A DNA stretch of 64,000 bases from Deinandra increscens subsp. villosa (taxonomy: Eukaryota; Streptophyta; Magnoliopsida; Asterales; Asteraceae), in assembly GCA_039602395.1 (NCBI GenBank), contig JBCNJP010000003.1, positions 65,276,278 through 65,340,277 of the forward strand, read 5' to 3'. Under the pieces are notes generated by a model. That model was not told the DNA's origin, did not search any database, and saw only the letters and a program-made list of their open reading frames with translations. Both the position numbers and the translations under genes were made by a program. This document shows positions 1 to 10,102 of this stretch, one piece after another. Each line of letters opens with the position of its first letter. Position 1 is the first letter of the stretch.

Positions 1-241
1 AAGGCACAGTTTGTAAACAAAAGGAAGAGGACTGAGGACAAACCTGCGGAACAACAACCACCTAAAAGATAGAAATCAAGTGCCTGCAAACCTCATTAAC
101 CACTTAAAGGTAACATGCATCCTCCTCCTCCTCCTCCTCCTCCTCCATTTATCTCAAAATATGTCCCTACACAGACAACCTCTGCAGCAGGGGTTTCAAC
201 ACCCAAACAAGTCACCTCCTCCTCACAATCTCCTAAAACAA
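1..241. other. Unclassified repeat-like sequence at window edge
   Basis: The + strand reads a short open stretch rich in Lys, Arg, Gln and Pro that stops near base 71, then a proline-coding CCT run and Ser/Thr/Pro codons. The composition resembles the basic, proline-rich accessory protein at 23387-23782, but I see no alignable identity. It may be the 3' end of an element that starts outside the window. I assign no function. Confidence 0.3.
121..146. repeat. (CCT)n microsatellite
   Basis: About nine uninterrupted CCT units, reading as a proline run in the + frame of the surrounding unclassified sequence. Confidence 0.9.
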
Positions 242-632
242 TGTGTTGGTGCATAATCAGTTTGTGACATTGTGCTAGGATTGTAGGTGCTAGAATGTTT
301 GTTTTGGTGTGTTTTATATGGTGAATAAATGGCCAACGAATGAGTTAACGAATCAACAAAGAATGACTCTCATTCATTTCTTGTGTCATTGTCGGACCAG
401 GTGGGTATATAAACCTATCATTCGTTAACACCTTAGATTTTTTGACCACACGAGTGTGTGAATTTGTGTGTTAACTAGTATCTATTGTAGTACTATCATA
501 CTTTAATAATGGGTGCTTACACTTCCTATTTACCTCCTATGTGTTCCTAAATGTGTTTCTCATAATGAAAACTTGATTGTCACATTGTCAGTTGTATACA
601 CCGAATTGTAATGATCCGCACATGCAATTACA
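242..632 (+). mobile_element. Ty1/copia-type 5' LTR
   Basis: A block of about 390 bp begins tgttggtg and ends caattaca. A TATA-like tatataaa lies at 406-413. A primer-binding site and a copia-like gag start follow directly, which fixes this as a 5' LTR. The length suits small copia LTRs. The matching 3' LTR was not found in the window, so the boundaries rest on the TG..CA ends and the primer site. The LTR contains the word cattcgttaa and its complement, which recur in the leader. Confidence 0.65.
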
Positions 633-634
633 AG

Positions 635-648
635 TGGTATTAGAGCTG
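635..648 (+). other. Primer-binding site, tRNA-Met type
   Basis: tggtattagagctg, two bases after the LTR, is close to the plant consensus tggtatcagagc complementary to the 3' end of initiator tRNA-Met; one internal C is T here. Confidence 0.65.
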
Positions 649-885
649 TTAGGTTCTCCTACATGCTCTAGGTGTATGTTCTTGATAGAATATTTGGTGA
701 AAATTGATCCTTCTGCCAAAAAGAAGCAAGTTTCATAAAATTTTCTGTTTTTCTTCATTTCTGGAGCAAAGATATGTGCTTTTTGACAAACAAATCATCA
801 TATCATGTTTATTAAGGTGTCTAGTTCATTTATTTTGCATTGTTTTGATCCAAAACTCCCAGAATCAAAATATTCAAGACTGGTC

Positions 886-1170
886 AGTCTCATTCGTTGA
901 CGTGCTGATGCAACGAATGAGCAATTAGTTTCATTCATTTTTTATTCATTAGTTGAGTCTGATTCATTCGTTGAGTAGTTTTTTTATTCGTTATGTGTTA
1001 TTTTCTTCATTCAACGCTAGAGTGTCAAAGAATAAGCTGATTCGTTGACTGTGCATTCATTCGTTTAGTAGTTCTTTCATTCGTTGAGGTTTCATTTGTT
1101 CAAGTGCTTATTCATTCATACTCATTCATTAGATTTGTTCATTCGTTGATTACTTCTCTTCACTCGTTGA
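886..1170 (+). repeat. Degenerate cattcgttga repeat in the copia leader
   Basis: Between the primer site and gag, the words cattcgttga, cattcattag and close variants recur more than ten times with irregular spacing. The same word and its complement also occur in the LTR near 340-425. It does not read as protein. Confidence 0.7.
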
Positions 1171-1213
1171 ACCAGAATTTTCATAATGAGCATTTGATGT
1201 TGTCCAGAGTTCA

Positions 1214-1307
1214 ATGCAAGCATTATTGAATTATGGTAGCGAAATTGGAATGTCTAACAAGGTTCCAAAACTTTTGAGATTAGATGACTATCATAAATGG
1301 AGGCAAA
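1214..1307 (+). pseudogene. gag: Copia gag, N-terminal piece
   Basis: An ATG at 1214 opens a frame whose translation includes the copia gag-like stretch VPKLLRLDDYHKWRQ. The frame is cut at 1307 by element A; the gcaaa at 1303-1307 is its target-site duplication and gag resumes at 7652. Joined across the insertion, the frame meets a TAG two codons later, so gag was already dead or has decayed since. The start was chosen because it lies just after the leader and directly upstream of the conserved stretch. Confidence 0.65.
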
Positions 1308-2078
1308 TGTAACACCCGCATCCCCGGATAAGCACTAGGGAGTGTTACGCATCGAATAACACAAATGCACATGGCACTATTCAAAGTTTACAGCAGAAGT
1401 TTTTAACTTTATTCATAACAAAAGTTGTAGAATCTACAAAGTACTAAGATAATACAATATCTAAGTTCCATTTAAAACTAGAACTCTATGTCTTCGTCCA
1501 ACCAAAATTTAGACTTCTATACTAGCTTCTTCATCGTCCCATCCATGTCTAGCTATCCGCTACTACAGGGTACCTAAGATGTACGTCCAAAAGAAAAAGA
1601 CAACATTTGGGGCTCAGCATTTTGCTGGTGAGTTTCATAAACGTAGCAGTTCATATGTAATTAAATTTTGACTAAAGCATCATATAAACATGTATATCCA
1701 TGGCAGGGATCACAGAATCAGGATCGGGAATGATCGTCCGAGCAACTAGGTCTATCTGTATGCATACTACCTACTTGTACGTGTCACATGGGCCCTCTTC
1801 CAAGATCGTATCTAACCCTTCAGGCCTCAACATTTATAGATACTAATGGCAGTCAAATATATATACTTAATTACAGAACAACACATGTCGTTTCATAAAG
1901 AGTAATTGCCTAGTGAGAGAGTGACCCACTTTGTCTTTACTTGAATAATCTCACGCAGAATCTTCACTAAAAGCCTCGATCCAAACCTAATCGTGTATCA
2001 GGTTGCATTAATGTAAGGCTTTATATCATAAACATCTTCTATGTTCTATAATCCTAAAACTATATATTCTTAGACGTC

Positions 2079-2305
2079 AAAATGACCAAAATGCCCTTTA
2101 TAGGCAATATAACTTTTCTAATGATAATATGAAGACGCGCATTCCTATAAGTAAACACTCACTCTGAGATCGCCCAGTGAGGTATGCCAGGTCCCATTTG
2201 GGATTTATGCGACACCCTCGCTATGCCAGAAACCCCAGTGTACAGGTGTTTACCCTTCCGGTCCGCATGAACTTCTAAGTACCCGAATAACTTGGTATAT
2301 TTTAT
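2079..2305 (-). promoter_or_regulatory. Conserved LTR block, copy in element A
   Basis: This stretch is closely matched at 13972-14198, 40667-40872, 46102-46309 and 51584-51807. Shared words on the minus strand include taccgag/taccaag, ttattcggg, gtgcggaccgg, ggggtttctggca, cctcactgggcgat and atgcgcgtcttcatatta. AT-rich TATA-like sequence lies just upstream in the sense direction. The role is unknown; a promoter-proximal or leader function is inferred. Confidence 0.6.
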
Positions 2306-2322
2306 TAATTATCACCAATGAA

Positions 2323-2324
<2 letters not shown>

Positions 2325-2370
<46 letters not shown>
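2325..2370. repeat. (TA)n microsatellite
   Basis: About 22 uninterrupted TA units inside the element A LTR, directly upstream (minus strand) of the conserved block. Confidence 0.95.
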
Positions 2371-2373
<3 letters not shown>

Positions 2374-3355
2374 ATGTTCTAATACCAAAAACCAACTCCC
2401 AATTCCTTATAGATAGCCCAATATTTGATAATCATCTTTAAAAATCCTAATTTGACGTTGTTCTCAAATTATCATCAAAACTCTTTAAATTATCAAATAA
2501 ACTTAGGGATTTCTTAAAACATGTTATTTTAAGTTTACATACCAAAAATCAGACATTAATTCCAAACAGATTACTAAATTTTAAAGAATCATGCTTAAGA
2601 ACCCTAATTTCGGATCTTTCCTAAAAAGCATATCTAGGTGTTATGAATCATAAAATTTATTGAGGGCTTTTGTAATACATACCTAATAAAGCTTTACTGC
2701 AGAAAATTAGCTTCTAAGACCTCCTGGATCAACCGATTTCGAGCTATAAACGTTCTTGAGAGTTTTAGGGTTTTTCTAAGCTTTGATTTGTGAATTAGCA
2801 AGTGAATATGATGAACTAAGGCTCCTATTTATAGTATAAGGTGTGAAATATGGTCTAGACACATCCCATGGTGACTAGGATTAAATTTGATGAGTCATAA
2901 GAAGTAATCATTCCAATGAATGATATTGAGACACATAAGTATATGACTAGGATAGAATTTTGATGAGTCGTAAGAAGTAATCATTCAAATGAATGATATT
3001 GAGACACATAGATATTTAGATATTTTAGGATATTATGGTGTATTTCTATCCTTTATACTTTCATATATCTTTTATTTTAAGCCCCAAAACCTATTAGGAT
3101 TTATTCCTAATTATCTCTAACTCTTGAGATACATAAAATGATGATTCTAATCACGTATATCATCATGTATTTATCCAATACTTATCTTTGCAACTACATA
3201 CTCACATATATCCTTACGCATATATACATATAACTTATATATAATATATATAAATATGTATTCCCTAATATTTTAACTCGTTAAATACGTAATATAAGCA
3301 TAGTTATATATATTAACTATCAATTACGCATTTACCTGAATCTTGGGATGTTACA

Positions 3356-3376
3356 ACACTCCCCTCCTTAAAAGGA
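3356..3376 (-). other. Element A polypurine tract
   Basis: On the minus strand ccttttaaggaggggagtgt abuts the 3' LTR and is preceded by tttcgaggacaaaatcc, the same arrangement as in element B (57250-57285). It would prime plus-strand DNA synthesis. Confidence 0.85.
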
Positions 3377-3405
3377 TTTTGTCCTCGAAATTTGAATATC
3401 ACTTA

Positions 3406-6022
3406 AATAGGTGAGGGTATTTTATTTTCATTTCGTCGGCTAATTCCCACGTTTGCTCAGGTCCTTTCTGACCATTCCATTGTATCAACACTAACCTTCT
3501 TTCTTAATTTCTTTTCCTGGTTTTGGAGAATCTTTATTGGCTGTTCAGAAAAATTTAGCTTATCATTAACTTGTATATCATCTAATGGTACTGCTTGAGT
3601 TGGGTCGGCTAAACATTTGCGGAGATGTGATACATGAAATGTATTGTGAATGTTTCCCAACTTCTCTGGCAATTCTAACGTATAAGCAACAGAACCAACC
3701 TTCGCGATGACTTTATACGGCCCGATATATCTTGGACTTAACTTTCCACGTTTGATAAACCGAATAACACCTCTCCAAGGTGAAACTTTTAACATCACGA
3801 AGTCTCCAACCTGGAACTCCAAAGGCCTCTTTCTTCGATCAGCATAACTCTTTTTTCGATCTTGGGCGGCTTTTAATTTTTCTCTTATATGTTGGATTCT
3901 ATCAGTCGTTTCCAGAATAATTTCTATGTTAGTCAATTGATTCTCTCCTACTTATGTCCAACAGATAGGAGTTCTGCATCTCCTTCCATATAAGGCTTCA
4001 AACGGTGCTACCTTAATACTGGAATGGTAACTATTGTTATAGGAAAATTCTATCAAAGGTAAATGACAGTCCCAGCTACCACCAAAATCAATTATACAAG
4101 CCCGTAACATATCTTCTAGAGTTTGAATTGTACGTTCACTCTGACCATCAGTCTGAGGATGATATGCAGTACTTAACTTAATCCTTGTCCCAAGATATTT
4201 TTGAAAGCTCGTCCAGAATCTTGAAGTAAATCGGCTATCCCTATCAGAAATGATAGATATAGGTATTCCATGTTTACTTACAATCTTTTCGATATATAAC
4301 TTTGCCAATGTTTCAATTGGGTAGCTTTCAGCTATTGGAATAAAGTGTGTTGTCTTGGTTAGTCTGTTAGCTATAACCCAAATAGCATTATACCCTTTAC
4401 GAGTCTTAGGCAACTTTGTAACAAAATCCATTGTTACTTGATCCCACTTCCAAATGGGTAATTCTATTTTTTGTAATAGACCACCTGGCTTTTGATGCTT
4501 AGTTTTAACTTGGAGACAAGTTAAACTTTTCTTAATGTACTGAGCAATTGACCTCTTCATATTAGGCCACCACAACTAGTTCCTAATATTTTGGTACATC
4601 TTGTTTGCTCCTGGGTGCATCGTATATTTGGATTTATGGGCTTCATCCAAAACCTTTCCTTGAATATCCCCCAACTTAAGAATCCAAATCCTCTGACCAA
4701 ACCTAAGTATTTCATCAGTTCCTTTGGTTAGCAGTCCTTGTTTTCCTAGCATTCTTTCAGCTTTAATGTTTTCTTCTTTTAATGCATCTGTCTGAGCTTC
4801 TTTAATCTGATCTTTCCAGTCGATCATAACATTAATCCTTAATGCTTTTACCCTGATTGGTTTAATATTGTTCTTCCGACTCAAGGCATCTGGATGGTAT
4901 TTGATTTCACAATCATAATCATTGATTAATTCCATCCACCTTCTCTGTCTCATGTTTAACTCTTTCTGACTAAAAACATGTTGAAGACTTTTGTGATCTG
5001 TATATATCATGCACTTAGTACCATATAAATAGTGCCTCCAAATCTTTAAAGCAAACACTATGGCACCAATTTTAAGATCATGCGTGGTATAATTCTTCTC
5101 ATGAACTCGTAGTTGTCGTGAAGCATAGGCGATAACTTTATCCCTTTGCATCAACACACACCCTAGCCCGTTCAGAGAAGCGTCACAATAAATCACAAAA
5201 TCATCGTTCCCTTCAGGAAGAGCTAAAATTGGAGCACTGCTAAGTTTTTGCTTCAGATAATTAAATGCCTCTTCATGATTTAATCCCCAATCAAATTTAA
5301 CCGACTTCTGTGTTAAAGAAGTTAAAGGTGAAGCAATCTTTGCAAAGTTTTTGACGAATCTTCTGTAATATCCAGCTAATACCAGGAAACTTCTGATTTC
5401 GCTAGGATTCTTTGGTGCTTCCCATTTCATCACTGCTTCTATTTTTGCAGGATCAATTTGTATACCTTTCTCATTAATAACATGACCCCTGAATTGGACT
5501 TCCCTTTTCCAAAAGTCACATTTAGAAAATTGGCATACAGTTTCTCTTGTCGTAGAGTTTCTAAAACCATATTCAGATGTCTGGCGTGATCATCTGAATT
5601 CTTAGAATAAATAAGGATATCGTCGATGAAAACAATAACAAATTTATCTAAGTATGGTTTACATACCCTATTCATTAGGTCCATGAATGATGCCGGGGCA
5701 TTAGTTAGTCCAAAAGACATAACTAAAAATTCATAGTGACCGTAACGCGTTCTGAAGGCAGTCTTTGATATATCTTCTTCCTGCACTTTCAATTGATGGT
5801 ACCCTGATCGAAGATCAATTTTGGAAAAATAATTTGCACCTTGCAATTGATCAAACAAGTCGTCTATCCTTGGCAAAGGATATTTATTCTTGACAGTTAA
5901 CTTATTTAATTCGCGGTAGTCAATGCACATACGCATTGAACTGTCCTTCTTCTTAAGGAATAATACCGGTGCTCCCCATGGTGATGTACTTGGCCTGATA
6001 AATCCTTTCTGCATCAATGTTG
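3406..6022 (-). pseudogene. pol: Element A pol: RT, RNase H, integrase, chromodomain remnant
   Basis: From 6022 leftward: reverse transcriptase (5439-6017, with FVIVFIDDILIYSK intact), RNase H (YCDASLNGLGCVL, TDHKSLQHVF), integrase zinc region and catalytic core (MDFVTKLP, IISDRDSRFTSRFW), then the integrase C-terminal region and a frameshifted chromodomain tail near 3480. Against element B the breaks are: a one-base deletion near 5525 that shifts the frame after the RT fingers and palm; a 21-bp loss in RNase H near 4900 (YHP joined to DALSRK); TAG at 4573-4575; TAA at 3949-3951; and a frameshift near 3500. No functional protein is possible. B supplies the intact reading for comparison. Confidence 0.9.
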
Positions 6023-7142
6023 TTCACCACTAGCCGTTTCTACTATATATGCAGGATTTAGAATTTAGCACACAAGTTTTATATAAGGCACTAATGCATT
6101 GGTCATAAAACTTCTATTTGCTCCGGTATCAAATAAAACTCTAGCATATATGTTGTTGACAAGAAACGTACCGGTTATGGTGTTATCTCTAGCTTCATCC
6201 AAAACAAACACACGACTCTTAGCCTTGTTCTAATTATCTACTTGCTTGTGCTGCATAGGTTTCTTACAGTTAGGGCGGATATGTCCAAATTCCCCACAAT
6301 TATAACATTGTATCTTCAGGCAATTTCTTGAAAGGTGATTTGCCTCAGGACATTTCTAGCATTGATAACCTGTCCTATTGTTTTTATCTTGGCGGTTCTT
6401 ATTATTTCCTTCACGCCTTGGTGCCTTCCTACCAGACCTCGAACCATGTTTTCCTTCCTCTTCCCATTTCCTTTTCCTATCAACAGTCACCAGGCCTTCC
6501 TCCTCATATGCAATGGCACTTAGGTCAATTGCCGCTTCATAGGTTCGAGGAGCAGCCATCTTGATTGGTTGTCGGATACGAGGTGGTAATGCTTGTATAA
6601 ACCTTTTCATCCTCTTTTCTTCTGTATCATCATGTTCAGGAAGCAATCGTGCCATCTCGTCAAATTTCTTCACAAATTGATAATGAGTCATATCCCCTGC
6701 TTGCAACTGCAGAAACTCTCTCTCTAGTTTGTCCTTCTCGATTGTAGGACAAAATTTTGCCAATACCAACACCTTCAGTTGGTTCCATGTCATCGTAGGA
6801 ATTTCTTCACGACCCTTTGCTATTTTAACATTGTCCCACCAGTACAATGCTTCAGACTTAAACGTGTAGGTAGCGTATTAAACAGCTTGTGTATCAGTAC
6901 ACCTGCTGATGTCAATTGCCGCTTCCATCTCCCGGATCCACTAGAAGGTAGCCATAGCATCACGTTTACCTTCTAGTTTTGGAGGATCACAACTCTTAAA
7001 GGTTTTGTAAGTATAACCTCTAGGTGGCTCGGGTTCCGAATCTGCACCTCCAGCACCTAGCTCTGGCTGTCCGCCACCATTACCATTTCCACCACCTTCA
7101 TTTTGCCTTATTTCAGCGATTATGGTTGGCAATGCATCTTGG
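6023..7142 (-). pseudogene. gag: Element A gag and protease remnant
   Basis: The frame resumes at the codons DALPTIIAEIRQNEGGG, lacking about the first 45 residues present in element B. It continues through the capsid (YWWDNVKIAKGREEI), a basic linker, two zinc knuckles and a protease start (LFDTGANRSFM). There are five in-frame stops (minus strand) at 6941-6943, 6878-6880, 6356-6358, 6230-6232 and 6065-6067; each corresponds to a CAG or CAA Gln codon in B. Near 6030 the protease is joined directly to the RT start, losing about 505 bp relative to B. Confidence 0.88.
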
Positions 7143-7646
7143 TTTAGACACATCCCATGGTGACTAGGATAAAATTTGATGAGTCATAAGAAGTAATCAT
7201 TCCAATGAATGATATTGAGACACATAAGTATATGACTAGGATAGAATTTTGATGAGTCGTAAGAAGTAATCATTCAAATGAATGATATTGAGACACATAG
7301 ATATTTAGATATTTTAGGATATTATGGTGTATTTCTATCCTTTATACTTTCATATATCTTTTATTTTAAGCCCCAAAACCTATTAGGATTTATTCCTAAT
7401 TATCTCTAACTCTCGAGATACATAAAATGATGATTCTAATCACGTATATCTTCATGTATTTATCCAATACTTATCTTTGCAACTACATACTCACATATAT
7501 CCTTACGCATATATACATATAACTTATATATAATATATATATAAATATGTATTCTCTAATATTTTAACTCGTTAAATACGTAATATAAGCATAGTTATAT
7601 ATATTAACTATCAATTACGCATTTACCTGAATTTTGGGATGTTACA
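7143..7646 (-). repeat. Element A truncated 5' LTR
   Basis: This 504-bp block matches 2856-3355 with a few substitutions and one 2-bp TA-unit difference. On the minus strand it begins at the LTR start and breaks off at gtctaaacc, where gag sequence begins directly. The conserved LTR block, the LTR 3' end, the primer site and the gag start have been deleted. Confidence 0.9.
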
Positions 7647-7651
7647 GCAAA

Positions 7652-7873
7652 GCATTTAGGCATATATTGGGGCAGTTAAAATTGACCTATGGATTCCTAT
7701 TCAAGAAGGATACACTCATCCCCTAGAGAACGATGCGCATAAATAAGTTGCTAAATTAAATTCCAATGAAAAGAAAGATAAACAAAGAGAGCAAAAGGCA
7801 TTTGCAACTTTGACTATGGCCTTACCCAAGGAAGTGTTACATCAGTTTTAAACTTTCAAAACTTCCAAGACTT
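7652..7873 (+). pseudogene. gag: Copia gag, second piece
   Basis: Continues the frame interrupted by element A. The translation includes IDLWIPIQEGYTHPLEN and FATLTMALPKEVLHQF, typical of copia capsid (UBN2/DUF4219-like). In-frame stops occur early (TAG just after the joint, TAA near 7742). The right end is the duplicated target acttccaagactt of the LINE fragment that follows. Confidence 0.65.
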
Positions 7874-8126
7874 GGAGGAATGGGGTATTGGAAGTGCGCT
7901 CCGTGAATCTTTTGCTGCAACGTAAATTTGGAAGTTTTTGTTTTCCCTAGTTTGTTTGTGCTAGGTGGTTTTTCCCTGGTTCGCTTTGGCTTTGTTTTGT
8001 TTTGTATTTCCATTCTTGGGGCATGTCCCAAGTGTGAACTAGTGACGGTTTTTCCTTGCTACTTGTTCTTCATTTGTCGTATATATATATACAAATCACC
8101 GGGGTAACCCTTTACCCAAAAAAAAA
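7874..8126 (+). mobile_element. 5'-truncated LINE 3' end
   Basis: About 253 bp of non-coding LINE 3' UTR ending with ccggggtaaccctttaccc and an A run. It is flanked by the duplicated target acttccaagactt (7861-7873 and 8127-8139). It resembles the tails at 16090-16185 and, in reverse, 46861-47040. It contains a small (TA) run and no open frame. Confidence 0.85.
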
Positions 8127-8284
8127 ACTTCCAAGACTTTGTGGGAAGCATTAGAACTATGGTGTGATGGAAATAAGCAATATAAAAAGAGTCGGATGAA
8201 GTAATTAAGAAAGGAGTTTGACAACTTGGTATGCGTTTGGGTGTATATAAAAATATGACAAGTATGGGAAGGTCTTAACACAAC
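8127..8284 (+). pseudogene. gag: Copia gag, third piece
   Basis: Resumes after the LINE fragment; the translation includes KTLWEALELWCDGNKQYKKSR followed by a stop-containing stretch and VWEGL-like codons. It is interrupted at 8284, where cacaac is duplicated around the next insertion. Confidence 0.55.
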
Positions 8285-10102
8285 AAGTGCATTTAAGCTT
8301 TAAATTTATAAGAAACGCTAACAAACAATCACTATACACCACATGCACGGGCAAGTGCACCCATCATGGCATAGTATAGCGAAGGTAGGACACGGAGATC
8401 TTCCAAGGACACAATGTGTGGAAATGAGACCTCTTGATACTTTGTCTTTGTTAACGTCTAACCAGATCTTACTTTTAAACATTTAGATAAAAAAATTTAA
8501 GAAAAATAAAAAAATAAAATAAAGATAAAATGGGTTTTAAGCGTTGACAATCAAAGAAACTATCACTTCGGAGGCCTTACCAGTTGGGGGGTTAGCAATC
8601 TGTTTATTTCTAAACTTTCCTTAAGATTGTTACTAACAGACGAGTAGACCGCCTTTCAGCCTCAAATCTATTCTCACTTTCCTCCCGTTAATCACCCAAT
8701 TGGTATGAATTCCTGGAGTACGTGTGCTTCTAGGAACAAATATAGTGGGGCAAATGTCATTTAGTTGTAGGGCCTTATGATCAAAGTACCGTTACACTCG
8801 AATACGTGTCATGAACCAGTAGGGGAACAACCCACACATCGGATTATTTTATTATGAAAAAAAAGTCTGTTTAAGTGACTAAGGTTCGTTTCCTCTGTGT
8901 ACCGCTTTCACGCATACACGAGCAGTCGTAACCAAAGCCAAGTCCACCAACGCATTCACCACTAGATCTACATGGTGGCAAAATATTACGAACTCTTCAT
9001 CCCATCCAATACCTTCAGACCACACATGCCTGAAAACCAAGTTTATTTACATAGACATTAAACACTTTCACCACAAGGATCATGCATAATCCCCCAGTTG
9101 GATGTCACAGGTCCGACTGATGAGCTTTCGACTCCTCAAATGGCCCGCAATACACAAGGCATTTTTGTTCAAAAGAGTGAAAATACACTTTCAATAAAAC
9201 GAGTTTCATAAAGTCGTTTTTACACACCTTAAGGTGAGTTTCTAAACTCACTTTACCAACCTGCAAAAGGTTTGTTTACCCCCAAGTGAGTGTAAGAGTT
9301 TAGACAAACTTTAAACAAAATCTTATTAAGTTAAGATTCTTACAAACTTGATTAACAAAAGACTTAAAATGTCTTGTGGCTTAAGAAAATGAAAAATTTA
9401 ATCTAGAGAGAAGGGGGGGGGGGAGTGAGCAAATTTGAATGAAGGGAATGACCGGCTTTTATAGGCAAATTCAGGAGTTGAGCATCGGGTCGTGTTTGTC
9501 AGGGCACGGGTCATGCTTGTCAGTATATCTGCAGCAAACTTAGGATTTCAGGAACACGAGTTGTGTCCGGCAGTGAGCACGGCTATGCTTGTCAAGGTTA
9601 GTCGGCATGGGTCGTATCTGTTGGAGACAAAGGCCGTGTTTGTCACGGGGAGCGTTTGGCGCCAAAAAAAGTTAATTTTTAGGTCAACATGGGCCATGCT
9701 TAAGTTGGACACGGGCCGTGTTGACAACAAAATCAGCTTCCTCTCATCGAGATACGCAGAGTTCACTATTTATTGGCCTAACACATTTTCTAGCATGAGA
9801 TATGCTTCCGTGAACTTTTATGCTTTTTTTTATCGCACCGTTGTCTTTAGCTGTTGCGCTCTGAGATGTGGTTGAGTTTTAGGGTTACCACTTTGTCTTC
9901 ACTTGAGAGAGAGGCGTAAGAAGGCTTATTGTTCATTCAGCAATGGCACAACCCTGGTCTTGGCTCAAAATCACGAAGTCTTTAGTTTTTCTTTATTTTT
10001 TCAGCATTTTTTTATTCTTTTTGTGATTTTGTCCTGGATTAGACTGAAAAACCTAAAATTTAGGTAATAGTTAACATAAAATATGTAAAATTTAGCGCAC
10101 AT
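8285..10102 (-). mobile_element. Solo LTR, probably Athila-like gypsy
   Basis: A 1.8-kb insertion interrupts copia gag between direct repeats cacaac (8279-8284 and 10103-10108). On the minus strand it starts close to tgatgtgcgctaaatttta and ends near taaatgcactt, as I recall for Athila-type LTRs. The interior holds repeated phrases such as acgggtcatgcttgtcag, and a G run at about 9413-9423. There is no primer site, polypurine tract or protein-coding sequence, so I read it as a solo LTR. The exact ends are uncertain because TG..CA does not coincide with the direct repeat. Confidence 0.5.

Larger units (their letters stand above)
1308..3355 (-). repeat. Element A, full-length 3' LTR
   Basis: 2048 bp between tgtaacaccc and gatgttaca; on the minus strand it follows the polypurine tract at 3356-3376. 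It contains the block shared among LTR families (2079-2305) and a long TA run. Its minus-strand 3' end matches the end of the element B 5' LTR at about 52530-52569, while the 5' portions of the two LTRs are more diverged. Confidence 0.9.
1308..7646 (-). mobile_element. Ty3/gypsy element A, degenerate, inserted in copia gag
   Basis: The ends are tgtaacaccc and gatgttaca, flanked by the perfect 5-bp repeat gcaaa (1303-1307 and 7647-7651). The order on the minus strand is truncated 5' LTR, gag, protease remnant, reverse transcriptase, RNase H, integrase, polypurine tract and full 3' LTR. It belongs to the same family as element B at 50541. The element lacks its primer site, most of one LTR and the gag start, and pol is broken repeatedly. 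The ~500 bp shared by the two LTRs differ at about seven positions by eye, so the insertion itself is not very old. Confidence 0.93.

Noticed and set aside
9492..9875. 127-codon open frame on + in the 8285-10102 insertion
   Set aside because: It lies inside a non-coding LTR, overlaps an antisense frame, has no recognisable domain and is made of the repeated cgggtcatgcttgtcag-type words.
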